Positions 34,005 through 43,061 of a stretch of 64,000 nt of DNA are shown here, one piece after another; within the stretch, counting starts at the first letter, position 1; each line of letters starts with the position of its first letter. The notes beneath the pieces were generated by a model, which was not told where the DNA came from, ran no database searches, and saw nothing but the letters and a program-made list of their open reading frames with translations. The position numbers and the translations under genes are program-made. The DNA is from Shouchella xiaoxiensis (GTDB lineage: Bacteria; Bacillota; Bacilli; Bacillales; Bacillaceae_D). Where the stretch lies: positions 434,001 through 498,000 of the forward strand of contig NZ_JAFBCV010000001.1 in assembly GCF_016907895.1 (NCBI RefSeq). The letters run 5' to 3'.

Positions 34005-34811
34005 ATGAACCAAATCAAAATTGCTTTTTTTGATGTAGATGGAACGTTATTAAGTGAGAAAACAAATCAACTGTCAGAAAAGACAAAAGAAGCAGTTGCT
34101 GCGTTAAAAGCAAATGGAATTATAGTCGTTGCAGCTACAGGTCGTCCATTATCATTGTGTACAGAACTACAGGAAATTGGCATTGAGTCTTTTATAACGG
34201 CAAATGGGGGATACGCGGTCGACAGAGGTCAAGTCATTCATCAAACCATCCTTGATGCAGAAGTCGTCAAAAGCATTAGTGATTATGCAGAAAAGGCTGG
34301 TCATGGTTTATCCTATATGACTGAATCATTTTATGTGAATGGTATACAGAACGAAACATTTGCGAAAACGCTTCATGAAACGTTATCGTTAACGGATTAT
34401 CCTCCCTTAGGAGAGGCAATGGATAAGCAGTCGATTTATTTACTATGTTTGTATGGCAATAAAGAGATGGTTCAACCTTATATCGAACACTTTCCACAGT
34501 TAACGTTTAGCCGTTGGCATGATCAAGTGGTAAATGTGTTACAAGAAGATGTCTCTAAATCAGTTGCGATAAAGAAAATGTTAGGGCACTTTGGAATCGA
34601 TCGCGTAAATGCGATTGCTTTTGGCGACGGTGGGAACGATATTGATATGATTGACTATGTTGGCTTCGGAGTAGCTATGGGCAATGGAAATTCGGCCCTA
34701 AAAGCGAAAGCGCAGTTTGTTACAAAGAAAGCGAGTGAGGACGGTGTATCTTACGCGCTTCAACAACTAGGACTGATTAGGAGTGATCAAAATGCCACAT
34801 CAGCAGGGTGA
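34005..34811 (+). CDS. Cof-type HAD-superfamily phosphatase
   Basis: A 268-residue HAD hydrolase from ATG 34005, 8 bases after GGGGAG. Motif I is FFDVDGTLL, motif II is AATGRP, the Lys lies in [11 protein letters not shown] and motif IV is [10 protein letters not shown]. The C2B cap typical of Cof/YbjI-type phosphatases is inserted between motifs II and III. Members dephosphorylate sugar phosphates, nucleotides or cofactors such as FMN and PLP. The gene overlaps selO by 20 bases, so the two are co-translated; their link is unknown. Confidence 0.9.
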   Translation: MNQIKIAFFDVDGTLLSEKTNQLSEKTKEAVAALKANGIIVVAATGRPLSLCTELQEIGIESFITANGGYAVDRGQVIHQTILDAEVVKSISDYAEKAGHGLSYMTESFYVNGIQNETFAKTLHETLSLTDYPPLGEAMDKQSIYLLCLYGNKEMVQPYIEHFPQLTFSRWHDQVVNVLQEDVSKSVAIKKMLGHFGIDRVNAIAFGDGGNDIDMIDYVGFGVAMGNGNSALKAKAQFVTKKASEDGVSYALQQLGLIRSDQNATSAG

Positions 34812-36264
34812 ATCTGAGATAGGCTGGAACATTGACGCAAGCTACAAACAACTCCCAGAAGCGTTTTACAGCTTGCAAAGGCCTAATCTTGTTCAATCAC
34901 CTCAATTAAAACTATTTAATCACCCCCTTGCAGAAACCTTGGGCTTTGATCCAGCTGTTTTTGCGGAAAATGGGTTGTCCTATCTTGCAGGGAACCAAGT
35001 TCCATACGGTGAAAAAGGATTAGCGCAAGCCTATGCGGGGCATCAATTCGGTCATTTTACGATGCTTGGCGACGGACGGGCATTGCTACTAGGGGAGCAA
35101 ATGACAAAGAACGGAGAACGGTATGATATTCAGTTAAAAGGGTCCGGAAAAACATCTTTTTCTCGTGGCGGTGATGGACGTGCCGCACTTGGACCAATGT
35201 TGCGGGAATATCTGATTAGTGAAGCGATGCATGGACTTGGTATCCCAACAACAAGAAGCTTAGCCGTAGTGACGACCGGTGAAAACGTTTACCGAAAAAC
35301 GACCTTGCCAGGGGCCGTTTTAACGAGAGTAGCGAAGAGTCATTTACGAGTCGGCACGTTCCAATATGCAGCAGCAAAAGGAAACGTTAGTGAATTAAAA
35401 GCACTAGCTGACTATGCGATTAATCGTCATCCACTAGCTCACAAGGAATATGAGAATCAGTACTTGAGCTTTCTTTATGAAGTAATTGAAAGGCAGGCAA
35501 AGCTTGTTGCAAGCTGGCAATTGGTCGGTTTTGTGCACGGCGTCATGAATACAGATAATATGACAATTAGTGGGGAAACGATTGATTATGGTCCATGTGC
35601 GTTTATTGATCACTATGATCCGGCGACGGTTTTCAGTTCAATTGATCAGCAAGGTCGGTATGCATATGGAAACCAACCTTATATGGCTAACTGGAATCTT
35701 GCCCGTTTTGCCGAAGCACTCGTGCCTCTTTTAGATCCTGAAAAAGAAAAGGCAGTTGGTCTTGCTCAAGAAGCAATTGAATCGTTTAAAAATCTTTATC
35801 TACGCCATTGGTTCTCTGGCATGAAGAAAAAGCTTGGCTTAGTGGGAGTGGCTGAGGGAGATGAAGCATTAATTGAGGAGTTGCTTGCTTTGATGGAGCA
35901 AGAAAAGGTCGATTTCACCAATGCGTTTCGAGCTCTGACATTTATGCGTGAAGATGAGACGCTCTTTGGACGAAATCCGAATTTTATTCAGTGGAAGGAG
36001 AAGTGGCTTTCCCGAACTCGATTTCAAGCTGAATCAAAAGAAGAAGTTCAGGAGCTGATGAAATTACACAATCCGGCGATTATCCCACGAAATCACCTTG
36101 TAGAAGAAGCGTTGGAAGCGGCAGTTAAAGCAGACGATTACAGGCCTTTAGAAAAGTTGCTTGAGGTCTTGGCCGACCCTTACGCCCATTCAACCGCGCA
36201 AGAAGCGTATACGATGGGACCAGACCAGCATTCAAATGGGTACGTCACGTACTGCGGTACGTAA
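34792..36264 (+). CDS. selO: SelO/YdiU-family pseudokinase (protein nucleotidylyltransferase)
   Basis: A 490-residue protein from ATG 34792, 8 bases after AGGAGT and inside the end of the HAD gene. It has the family's signatures: [50 protein letters not shown], and the inverted metal-binding stretch [13 protein letters not shown] followed by DYGPCAFID. The C-terminus ends in YVTYCGT, with the Cys common near the end of SelO proteins. Known members transfer AMP (or UMP) from the nucleotide to Ser, Thr or Tyr of proteins in redox stress. Confidence 0.93.
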   Translation: MPHQQGESEIGWNIDASYKQLPEAFYSLQRPNLVQSPQLKLFNHPLAETLGFDPAVFAENGLSYLAGNQVPYGEKGLAQAYAGHQFGHFTMLGDGRALLLGEQMTKNGERYDIQLKGSGKTSFSRGGDGRAALGPMLREYLISEAMHGLGIPTTRSLAVVTTGENVYRKTTLPGAVLTRVAKSHLRVGTFQYAAAKGNVSELKALADYAINRHPLAHKEYENQYLSFLYEVIERQAKLVASWQLVGFVHGVMNTDNMTISGETIDYGPCAFIDHYDPATVFSSIDQQGRYAYGNQPYMANWNLARFAEALVPLLDPEKEKAVGLAQEAIESFKNLYLRHWFSGMKKKLGLVGVAEGDEALIEELLALMEQEKVDFTNAFRALTFMREDETLFGRNPNFIQWKEKWLSRTRFQAESKEEVQELMKLHNPAIIPRNHLVEEALEAAVKADDYRPLEKLLEVLADPYAHSTAQEAYTMGPDQHSNGYVTYCGT

Positions 36265-36293
36265 AAGATAGAGCTATAAGACGCTAGCTGGAG

Positions 36294-36327
36294 GCTGTTG
36301 AGAAATCTTTTCTCAACAGCTTATTTT
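36294..36327 (+). terminator. Terminator after selO
   Basis: 12-bp stem GCTGTTGAGAAA / TTTCTCAACAGC followed by TTATTTTGTTT. Confidence 0.8.
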
Positions 36328-36509
36328 GTTTTTCTGCCCTCCATCTGCATGTATTGCTGCTGTCGTTTTGTATTTTGAAGAAAAAAACCTTGCAGTATCC
36401 TTAGGGAAGGCGCATACTTACTTAGTAAAGTTTCTTTAATAAATTGATGAAATCAAAGAGAAGGCCATTTTAATTTAGAACAATGTATAAGGATATAGGG
36501 GATTAATAA

Positions 36510-37691
36510 ATGAGAAAACTAATATGGATGGCCTGCCTTGCATATCTTTTGACGGGCTTTGGTCACATCATCATCGGTTCTGTGCTCGAACCAATGATTG
36601 AGCATTACGGGCTTAGCTATAGCGACGGCGGTCAATTAATTATGAATCAATTTCTAGGCTTTCTTGGAGGGGTTTTGCTTGCTCCAATTATCCTAAGAAA
36701 GATTGGTAGAAGAGCAACCATTCTTATCGCGCTATTTTTGTTTGCAAGCTCACAGCTGGCTCTGTATCTGCTCATTCCATGGAATATTCTCCTCGCAGTC
36801 ATTCCATTAGGTGGAGCTGGATTTGGTATCATTGAAACCGTTCTTGCAGGTCTAATTATCGGCAAGCTTAGAGAGAAAAAAGCATCCATCATGGTGTTAA
36901 CAGAAGTCTTTTTTGGCGTAGGTGCTCTAACGGTTCCCGTTTTATCCGCTATCTTTATCGCAACCGGGAATTGGAACGCGATCTTCATTGTCGTGGGATC
37001 TTTTGTCTTTCTATGCTTTTTACTTTGGTTATTCCTGCGTTTCAACGAGTTTGAACCATTATTAAAAAAAGAAGCAGTAAACAAGCATGATGAGGACGGA
37101 AAAACGTTAAAGCTGCGTTACCCGAAACCTACAGCGCCGCTTATTGTTTTAGGTTCACTCTTTTTCTTTTTGTATGTTGGTGCAGAAATGACGTTTCCAA
37201 ACTATTTGCCATCAATCATGGCAATGACGTCTGACTTGTCTGAAGCAGCCATGGCTTTAAGCATCACCGTTTTCTGGGGGGCGATGACGCTAGGACGTTT
37301 TATTATCATTTTCATTGTTGATAGAATTGGAATTGCGAAGCTGTTCTTCATTTCCGTCACAGGTCAAGTGATTACGCTAGGGTTATTTGCCCTTTCATCA
37401 AATTTAGTCATCAGTTTTATCGTTATTTTTATCGCAGGTCTATTAATGGGCGGGATCTTTTCACTTGGTTTACTTGTAATAAATGAAGGCATTCCTGGGC
37501 TTGAAGATCGGACAACAAGTTTATTGATTGCGATGGGTGGACTTGGTGGAGCACTACTGCCGCGTTTTGCCGGAAGTTTACTTGATCAATATACGGTTGA
37601 CGTTACCTTGTGGACGTTGTTTGGGTTGGCAGGATGCATGTTTGTCCTAATGCTGCTCATCTTTCGTTTTCGGAAACGGCTTTTTATATAA
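36510..37691 (+). CDS. MFS transporter, 393 aa
   Basis: A 12-segment major facilitator protein. The first segments contain the LIMNQFLGFLGGVLLAPIILRKIGRRATIL block, with a motif A-like RKIGRR loop. The two halves are separated by an acidic-basic linker around residue 190 (KKEAVNKHDEDGKTLKL). The overall pattern is nearest the FucP/GlcP-type sugar-proton symporters, but that is a guess by appearance. GGGG lies 9 bases before the ATG. Monocistronic, with a terminator downstream. Substrate unknown. Confidence 0.88.
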   Translation: MRKLIWMACLAYLLTGFGHIIIGSVLEPMIEHYGLSYSDGGQLIMNQFLGFLGGVLLAPIILRKIGRRATILIALFLFASSQLALYLLIPWNILLAVIPLGGAGFGIIETVLAGLIIGKLREKKASIMVLTEVFFGVGALTVPVLSAIFIATGNWNAIFIVVGSFVFLCFLLWLFLRFNEFEPLLKKEAVNKHDEDGKTLKLRYPKPTAPLIVLGSLFFFLYVGAEMTFPNYLPSIMAMTSDLSEAAMALSITVFWGAMTLGRFIIIFIVDRIGIAKLFFISVTGQVITLGLFALSSNLVISFIVIFIAGLLMGGIFSLGLLVINEGIPGLEDRTTSLLIAMGGLGGALLPRFAGSLLDQYTVDVTLWTLFGLAGCMFVLMLLIFRFRKRLFI

Positions 37692-37707
37692 ATCAATCTG
37701 AATATGA

Positions 37708-37743
37708 AAACCCAACGGTTCTCTAGAAATCGTTGGGTTTCTT
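37708..37743 (+). terminator. Terminator-like hairpin after the MFS gene
   Basis: 10-bp stem AAACCCAACG / CGTTGGGTTT with a 13-base loop. The T-tail is short. Confidence 0.65.
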
Positions 37744-37794
37744 GCTTATAAATTGATAAAATAAATTGATAAAGGATATGAAGGAGCTGGATGA

Positions 37795-38331
37795 ATGATT
37801 AATTACCGAATTGAACCACATGAAGGCCTAGCACAAAGAGTCGGTGAATTGCTATCAATGCTCGATTACACAAGAAGAGTGACATTGAAGGATGTGGAAA
37901 ATTTAACGATTGAAGAACTTGATTACGTACCTGAACATGGCTCTAACTCCATCGGCGCACTGCTTCTACATATGGCGACAGTTGAACGCGTCCATCAAAT
38001 CATTACAACGGAACACAGAGACATCACGACAGAAGAAGAGGAATTTTTTGAACCAGCACTAAGTCTAGGAGAAAAGGCTAGAGAAAAAATCAAGCAGCAA
38101 CCAATCGAGTTTTACCTAAAGGCGCTTGATGAAGCAAGGCAAGCTACTATTAGAAAGCTGGAGCATGAGACGGATGAGTGGTTGCTCAAAGAAGATGTTT
38201 GGGATAATGGAGTTACGCATAATTATTACTTCATTTGGTTTCATGTGATGGAAGATGAAATTAGTCACCGTGGCCAAATCCGTTTGATTAAACGAATGAT
38301 GAAGCAAAGCGTAGCAAAAGCCTCTCGTTAA
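37795..38331 (+). CDS. DinB-family protein (DUF664)
   Basis: A 178-residue four-helix-bundle protein. His residues in LLLHMATVERVHQ and in FHVMEDEISHRGQIRLI fit the metal triad of the DinB/YfiT-like fold. AAGGAG precedes the ATG. Family members bind a divalent metal and include thiol-dependent transferases, but most are uncharacterised, so the role here is unknown. It is followed at 120 bases by an unrelated gene. Confidence 0.88.
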   Translation: MINYRIEPHEGLAQRVGELLSMLDYTRRVTLKDVENLTIEELDYVPEHGSNSIGALLLHMATVERVHQIITTEHRDITTEEEEFFEPALSLGEKAREKIKQQPIEFYLKALDEARQATIRKLEHETDEWLLKEDVWDNGVTHNYYFIWFHVMEDEISHRGQIRLIKRMMKQSVAKASR

Positions 38332-38450
38332 AAAAATAGTAGGAATCTGACTATTTATTAGAAGTTTCGTCGTTTGAAAAGGAGATCGCCTCATTGTACG
38401 GAATAAGGTACGTACAAAATGATCGTTAAACAAAGGCGGTGTTGTCTTAG

Positions 38451-38864
38451 ATGATGGCGAGCACTCTGATTCAAGAAGCACAGCATAATTTAGAAGGTTA
38501 TGTAGGCAAGAAAACGAAAGTGCTAAATGAAACAAATGAAATGTGGGTTTTTGCCTGTGATGAGGACAAGCACTATCAAATTCGCAAAAGTGACGGAGCT
38601 ACATATGTCGATAATAAGCTTGTTTGTTTGCTAGCATTTGGAGAAGAAGAGAAGGGAAGGACCGCGCTGTTGTTGCGGCTCCTGCAGAAGTTTCCGGCTG
38701 GTGTGCAATTGCTGAATGAAGATAATCAATCGTATTATGTTATTGTTCAGGAGAACGCTAAGCGAAGAAAGCGAAGCGTGGAGCTACGTATATCCAAACA
38801 ATCAGGGTTTATGTACAAAAAAGAAGGGCAGCAGTGGTCGGTTACCCCCATCTTAGCTTGTTGA
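38451..38864 (+). CDS. Uncharacterised 137-aa protein
   Basis: Begins MMASTLIQEAQHNLEGYVGK; ATG 38454 is an equal start. The ribosome binding site AAAGGCGG is some 10 bases upstream. The product is soluble and mixed alpha/beta, with a basic stretch KRRKRSVELRI near residue 105. No known motif is seen. It is followed by a strong terminator, supporting an expressed single gene. Its position between a DinB-like protein and a SnoaL-like protein gives no functional clue. Confidence 0.72.
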   Translation: MMASTLIQEAQHNLEGYVGKKTKVLNETNEMWVFACDEDKHYQIRKSDGATYVDNKLVCLLAFGEEEKGRTALLLRLLQKFPAGVQLLNEDNQSYYVIVQENAKRRKRSVELRISKQSGFMYKKEGQQWSVTPILAC

Positions 38865-38937
38865 AAAAGTCTGATTGATGTGAAAAAAAGACATGAAGAA
38901 AGAAGGATATTTTATATTGATGAAGAATTGAATAGCT

Positions 38938-38990
38938 AAGGAAGAAGAAGAGGATTACTGCACCCATCCTCTTCTTCTTCCTTTTTTTAT
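38938..38990 (+). terminator. Strong intrinsic terminator
   Basis: Perfect 18-bp stem AAGGAAGAAGAAGAGGAT with its complement (38966-38983), a 10-base loop and a run of seven T residues. Confidence 0.93.
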
Positions 38991-39024
38991 AGTTGAAACA
39001 GAGAGAATTGGAGTGATAAAGGTA

Positions 39025-39405
39025 ATGAATGAATTTGAGCGCACTCATAATCAATTTATTAATGATTGGAATAGCGCGATGAATACAGGAGAAACAACAG
39101 CGCTAGAAAAGATGAATGAGACCTACTACGTTGCGTTTTTTTATAATTCAAGTGAGAAGCCTTCCTATTTTACGAAAGAAGAATCGATAGAAGGAATGAA
39201 AAAGTCAATTGATGATCTGCGTGGGGCAAAGAAGCGGTTTGAGAATCGATTGATTCGTATGAAAGATGAACAGAATGCCGTCGTATTTTATGAGTTGGTC
39301 ATTGATCAGAATGGTGAAAGTATTGCTCGGCTATTTACGATTGAAAACTGGATAAAGAAGGGTGCCAGCTGGCTGCTTGCGAACGAAATCCAGCAATCAA
39401 TCTAG
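39025..39405 (+). CDS. SnoaL/NTF2-like small protein, 126 aa
   Basis: From ATG 39025 (MNEFERTHNQFINDWNSAMNTG), 7 bases after GGAGTGAT. The arrangement, an N-terminal helix pair with W.A then strands such as AVVFYELVIDQNGESIARLFTIENW, looks like the cone-shaped NTF2/SnoaL fold used by small enzymes and stress proteins. No catalytic residues can be assigned. The next gene encodes a membrane protein, starting about 80 bases later. Moderate confidence in the fold, good confidence that it is a gene. Confidence 0.78.
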   Translation: MNEFERTHNQFINDWNSAMNTGETTALEKMNETYYVAFFYNSSEKPSYFTKEESIEGMKKSIDDLRGAKKRFENRLIRMKDEQNAVVFYELVIDQNGESIARLFTIENWIKKGASWLLANEIQQSI

Positions 39406-39482
39406 TAAATACAAGCTTGTTTAAGTAGACAGAGAGAAGTGAGGAAAACGCTATTTTTTATTTATATTTAATAGTCATTATC

Positions 39483-40808
39483 TTGTACCTTATAAACATA
39501 TGGATCGATGTAATCTGGATGGATCAACTAATAGGCGCACTTGCGTTGCTTATTATTGCATGTACCGTAAAGAAGGCATCAAGCTTGTATTTATGGGCTG
39601 GTCTTGTCTTTTTTATTAGTGGATTGATTTTTTATTTCATTTCAGTACCAAGTACGATTTCGTTTTTTTCCTTGTTTGGCTCAATGATCAGCTTACTCGC
39701 TTTAGTGTTTGTATTGCCGTTTATGAGCACGATTATTTCTGTTGGGAAGTACGACCGGGCGCTGGGTCAATTGATAAACCGCCCACCCCCGTTAAACATG
39801 AACCGACTCTATCGTCGCACCTCGGTCATGACTTACTTATTGACGCTTTTTTTAAATGTTGCAACGGTGCCTGTTGTTGTGGCAACGGTAAAAGAGCGAT
39901 TGGTGTCGCTAAGAGATGTTGTGATTCAACGTTTTTTTGCTCATAGTATTTTACGAGCATATGCATTGGTGCTTTTATGGAGCCCGACTGAAGTGCTTGT
40001 AGCTTCAACAATTGATTTAACTGGAACAAACTACTTGCTGCTATTTCCAACGTTACTAACAATTAGCATTCTTTTTATATCATTTGATTGGGTGTTACAC
40101 CACTTTCAATTAAAAAAGATAGCCGTCAATATGCCTGTGTCTGTAACTGAGCAATCACCGTTTCTTTATCGTAAATTAATTGAGCTTGGGATTGCGATCG
40201 TTTGTTTTATTACGGTTTTACTGATTTCAAATGAGCTGCTTGCTCAGTCATTTTTATTTACTGTAACGGTTTTAATTATTCCGTTTACATTTATTTGGGC
40301 AGCGGTGATTAAAAAGCAAAAACGATTTACGTTGCTTTCGATTGCTTATGTGAAAGGAAACACGTCTCAACTGCACGGATTGTTTTTTCTCTTTCTAGCA
40401 GCTGGTTTTTTTGTGGAGGTTTTTCCATATACGATTTTGTTTGAATACATGAACAGCATGTTTGTTCATACGTACTTTCATGCATCACTGTTTTGGTTCT
40501 ATTTACTTGTAGCGCTCTGTGTCTTTTCATTTGCCTTGATTGGCTTCCATCCCCTTATTTCAATTGCACTTATTTCTCCTTTTTTATCAGAAGCCATTGC
40601 TAGGCATCCTTATGGCATGAGCATCTTGTTAATTGGAGTTGGATTAAGCACTGTCATGATTGGACCGTTTAATATTACGCCAACGATTTTAGCGATGCAG
40701 TTAAAGGCAAATCCATATCGAATCATTCGCAAGAACTTGTTGTTTGCCCTTTGTTATTTATTGTTTATTGTAGTTGTTGCCTTTTTATTTAGTCGCGCAT
40801 TGAATTAA
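39483..40808 (+). CDS. Polytopic membrane protein, about 441 aa
   Basis: About eleven to twelve hydrophobic segments with few charges. The repeated half arrangement, a re-entrant-like GLSTVMIGPFNITPTILAM near the C-terminus and the cytoplasmic QRFFAHSILR loop hint at an ion-transporter-superfamily permease, but I do not recognise the family. The start is uncertain: the frame is open to about 39429, TTG 39483 and ATG 39519 lack a good ribosome binding site, while GTGAGG at 39439 points to an ATT codon at 39453. Two small membrane-protein genes follow. Confidence 0.72.
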   Translation: MYLINIWIDVIWMDQLIGALALLIIACTVKKASSLYLWAGLVFFISGLIFYFISVPSTISFFSLFGSMISLLALVFVLPFMSTIISVGKYDRALGQLINRPPPLNMNRLYRRTSVMTYLLTLFLNVATVPVVVATVKERLVSLRDVVIQRFFAHSILRAYALVLLWSPTEVLVASTIDLTGTNYLLLFPTLLTISILFISFDWVLHHFQLKKIAVNMPVSVTEQSPFLYRKLIELGIAIVCFITVLLISNELLAQSFLFTVTVLIIPFTFIWAAVIKKQKRFTLLSIAYVKGNTSQLHGLFFLFLAAGFFVEVFPYTILFEYMNSMFVHTYFHASLFWFYLLVALCVFSFALIGFHPLISIALISPFLSEAIARHPYGMSILLIGVGLSTVMIGPFNITPTILAMQLKANPYRIIRKNLLFALCYLLFIVVVAFLFSRALN

Positions 40809-40835
40809 ATGATTGATAAAAAAGGAATGAGCTTG

Positions 40836-40961
40836 ATGAGAGAAACAAGAAAGATCATAAGTGGTCAACTTTTCATTTCAATGCTTTTGTTTTGCGCTGT
40901 AATTGTTTTGATGACAGTTAGCCCACTTGCTCAGTATGGCAGACAAGCAAATCAGCTATGA
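40836..40961 (+). CDS. Small single-pass membrane protein, 41 aa
   Basis: Encodes MRETRKIISGQLFISMLLFC... with one membrane segment (about 9-29) and a polar tail. AAAAGGA lies about 10 bases before the ATG. It follows the polytopic membrane gene by 27 bases and precedes a second small membrane gene by 9 bases, so an operon is likely. No family recognised. Confidence 0.5.
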   Translation: MRETRKIISGQLFISMLLFCAVIVLMTVSPLAQYGRQANQL

Positions 40962-40970
40962 TCAATAGGG

Positions 40971-41276
40971 ATGTGGGCAGCCATTTCGTTAACAATCATT
41001 GGTTACGGAGTGCTTCTGTTGTTTAATCGGTTAAAGGGGCGTCTGTTTCGGCTTTTTCTCGCAATAAGTGTTGGTTTAGCTGCGTTGCATGATGTAAGTT
41101 TGATTGTTGCTTATGCGTTATCCAGTTATTTCATGGAAAGCTATCATTGGGCAACACTGACAGCAATCGGCATACAAATGGTTGCCGTTATCAGCAAAGC
41201 CATAATCTTGAGATGCTTAACAAAGAAGCGGAAACCAGAGACGAGTGCGAACACAACGTTTATATACAAATCATGA
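40971..41276 (+). CDS. Small membrane protein, 101 aa
   Basis: Three hydrophobic segments (about 3-18, 26-51 and 61-80) and a basic tail LTKKRKPETSAN. The ATG directly follows TAGGG, a poor ribosome binding site, so translation may be coupled to the 41-aa gene just upstream. It ends before a clear terminator. The group 39483-41276 may be a membrane complex, but no member is recognised. Confidence 0.6.
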   Translation: MWAAISLTIIGYGVLLLFNRLKGRLFRLFLAISVGLAALHDVSLIVAYALSSYFMESYHWATLTAIGIQMVAVISKAIILRCLTKKRKPETSANTTFIYKS

Positions 41277-41330
41277 TGGCATCCCCTTAGTAACCAATGA
41301 GCATACCTCCTACAATTGTGAACAAAATAG

Positions 41331-41360
41331 GGCAGATTGTTAGTAATCTGCTCTTTTTTT
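41331..41360 (+). terminator. Terminator of the membrane-protein group
   Basis: Stem GCAGATT / AATCTGC with a 6-base loop, followed by CT and seven T residues. Confidence 0.82.
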
Positions 41361-41462
41361 GGACAAAAATTGCCTCTATTTAAGCGGATGTTATAAAATT
41401 GAAGAGTATCTTAATCAAAAAAGAGGTATGTAACAAAATAAAGGTAGGGGAGGAAATAGAGC

Positions 41463-42098
41463 ATGCTGTTCTTTAAAGTCGCCACTGCGATTGTTGTTGT
41501 TATTGGTATTGTCTTTATTGTTCAATCAGATTGGCTGGCGCAATTAAGAGTAGGTGATTCTCTTGAGACAGCAGAGCTATTCTCACATTCTCTGCCATTT
41601 TTACTTATGGTCTCTTTCTTATTTATCGTTGTACAAAGCGTTGTAACCGTTATTCCTCTCGCTCTTATTTTATTGTTTAATTATTTTATGCTCGGCTTTT
41701 GGCAAGGGTATGTATGGAGTTTGCTAACGAGTATTACAGCTAGCTTAATTGCCTTTTTATTGTATCGTTATTGGTTGCAAAGCTTTGTTCATAGGAAAGT
41801 AAAACGTGAATGGATGAAGTCGCTTGAAAACAACGGTTTTTGGTTTGTAACCATTAGCCGCTTGATTCCAGTCATGCCTTCGAGCTTGATTAACCTCGCC
41901 GCTGGCAGTAGTTCCATCCGTGTGATGACATTTAGTACAGCGACATTACTAGGCAATGGCCTCTATCTTTTTGCCGTTTTTTTATTAATGGAGGGTTTAC
42001 TTGCGGTTGGTACAGAATGGATTTTAGCGCTAGTTGTTTTCTTCGTCGGACTCGGATTATTTTTAAAAAGACGCGCAAAAGTTTTGAAAGGTGTTTAG
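41463..42098 (+). CDS. TVP38/TMEM64 (VTT/DedA-like) membrane protein
   Basis: A 211-residue protein with about six hydrophobic segments. The VTT core is visible: NYFMLGFWQGYVWSLLTSITASLIAFLLYRYW, then the conserved SRLIPVMPSSLINLAAGSS motif. GGGGAGG lies 9 bases before the ATG. Relatives act in lipid scrambling or undecaprenyl-phosphate/phospholipid flipping (established for DedA and VTT proteins). A small membrane gene overlaps its 3' end. Confidence 0.88.
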   Translation: MLFFKVATAIVVVIGIVFIVQSDWLAQLRVGDSLETAELFSHSLPFLLMVSFLFIVVQSVVTVIPLALILLFNYFMLGFWQGYVWSLLTSITASLIAFLLYRYWLQSFVHRKVKREWMKSLENNGFWFVTISRLIPVMPSSLINLAAGSSSIRVMTFSTATLLGNGLYLFAVFLLMEGLLAVGTEWILALVVFFVGLGLFLKRRAKVLKGV

Positions 42099-42271
42099 TT
42101 GATCTTATTGTCCTATCCTTAATCATCATGGGGCTTGCGTGGGTAGCTGATTTTTTCTTTAGACAGTCGATTGCGACGATTTTGTCCATCCCAGCAGCGA
42201 TTATAGCGATTGTCATCGCTTTGGTTGCCGCAAAGAAAGCATCGGATGGCATTGAAGAAGTGCTTAAGTAG
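42017..42271 (+). CDS. Small two-helix membrane protein, start uncertain
   Basis: The convincing part is VLSLIIMGLAWVADFFF and SIPAAIIAIVIALVAAKKASDGIEEVLK, two membrane segments and an acidic-basic end, lying mostly after the VTT gene. ATG 42017 would overlap that gene by 82 bases and has an atypical basic N-terminus; AAAGGTG at 42087 suggests a start near 42095-42107 at a rare codon, and ATG 42128 is the next option. I am confident of the frame, not of the start. Confidence 0.5.
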   Translation: MDFSASCFLRRTRIIFKKTRKSFERCLVDLIVLSLIIMGLAWVADFFFRQSIATILSIPAAIIAIVIALVAAKKASDGIEEVLK

Positions 42272-42315
42272 AAGAGGGATTCAAAGCTTGTGTTAAACCT
42301 TTTTATTTTCATATA

Positions 42316-42343
42316 TTGACTTCTCCATTTTTGTCGTTATGAT
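42316..42343 (+). promoter_or_regulatory. Sigma-A-type promoter of the GNAT gene
   Basis: TTGACT, a 16-base spacer, then TATGAT; about 54 bases before the GNAT start. Confidence 0.6.
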
Positions 42344-42396
42344 AAATAAGAATAAAGCAAACATATCCATGAGGATATTTAGGAGTAAAACGAGCT

Positions 42397-42852
42397 ATGG
42401 AAATTAGAAAATTACGAGAAAATGAAGCGGTTCCGATGGATTTGTTGTTGCTGGCAGACCCTTCGACAGAAATTGTTCAAGAGTATGTTGAGAGAGGATC
42501 TTGTTACGTTCTTGAAGATAATGAGGAAATCGTCGGTATCTACGTTCTGTTACCAACACGGCCAGAAACCGTCGAGCTTGTAAATGTGGCAGTGGCTGAA
42601 GCAAATCACGGAAAAGGATTAGGCAAAAGACTCGTGCTTCACGCTATTTCTGAAGCAAAAAAACGAGCATTCAAGACGCTCGAGCTTGGTACAGCTAATT
42701 CAAGTATTCATCAACTTGCGTTGTATCAGAAATGCGGCTTTCGAATTGTCGGCATTGATGCGCACTTCTTTTTACGTCATTATGATGAAGCGATTTATGA
42801 AAATGGTATTCAGGCTGTTGATATGATCCGGCTTTCGCAAGATTTAACCTAA
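42397..42852 (+). CDS. GNAT-family N-acetyltransferase, 151 aa
   Basis: A single GNAT domain. The acetyl-CoA loop is ANHGKGLGKRLV, after the strand VELVNVAVAE, and the late motif is HQLALYQKCGFRIVG. TAGGAG lies 10 bases before the ATG. Length and the final FFLRHYDEAIYENGIQ... are typical of YvbK-like acetyltransferases in Bacillus. Substrate unknown. Monocistronic with its own promoter and a shared terminator. Confidence 0.9.
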   Translation: MEIRKLRENEAVPMDLLLLADPSTEIVQEYVERGSCYVLEDNEEIVGIYVLLPTRPETVELVNVAVAEANHGKGLGKRLVLHAISEAKKRAFKTLELGTANSSIHQLALYQKCGFRIVGIDAHFFLRHYDEAIYENGIQAVDMIRLSQDLT

Positions 42853-42853
42853 G

Positions 42854-42888
42854 AAAAAAGGAAGGGCGCAAGCCACTTCCTTTTTTTT
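42854..42888. terminator. Bidirectional terminator between GNAT gene and small minus-strand gene
   Basis: AAAAAAGGAAG / CTTCCTTTTTT with an inner GGC-GCAA-GCC cap. T-runs on both strands. Confidence 0.88.
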
Positions 42889-42890
42889 AT

Positions 42891-43061
42891 TTATACTTCT
42901 TTAACAATCCAATGATCATGATCCATTAAGATTAAATCCATATTTAATTTTTTCGCCATCAATTCCGCAGTAACAGAATCGTCAAAGGTTTGATCAAATT
43001 GATTTTGTGCATCCTTTAGGGTTTCCGTTACCCCTCTTACCGTACGATAGATCGTAAACAA
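42891..43061 (-). CDS. Small protein of a two-member family, 56 aa
   Basis: Minus-strand frame starting at TTG 43061, 9 bases after AGGAG, and encoding MFTIYRTVRGVTETLKD... with AELMAKKLN and a C-terminal DHDHWIVKEV. It is a paralogue of the 55-aa protein at 8101-8268, sharing R.V.G.T..LK, D..F, A...AKKLN and a late Trp-x-Val. It converges on the GNAT gene at a shared terminator. Both copies are stand-alone. Function unknown; the shared pattern across 35 kb is the evidence that it is real. Confidence 0.68.
   Translation of the reverse strand: MFTIYRTVRGVTETLKDAQNQFDQTFDDSVTAELMAKKLNMDLILMDHDHWIVKEV

Noticed and set aside
36647-37084. A 145-codon minus-strand frame.
   Set aside because: It lies wholly inside the MFS transporter gene, is basic and low in protein-like pattern, and has no ribosome binding site.
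38116-38535. A 139-codon minus-strand frame across the DinB-like gene end.
   Set aside because: It runs over parts of two plus-strand genes and has no start signals.
38842-39054. A 70-codon minus-strand frame rich in Lys, Phe and Ser.
   Set aside because: It runs through a perfect 18-bp terminator stem, which explains its biased composition.
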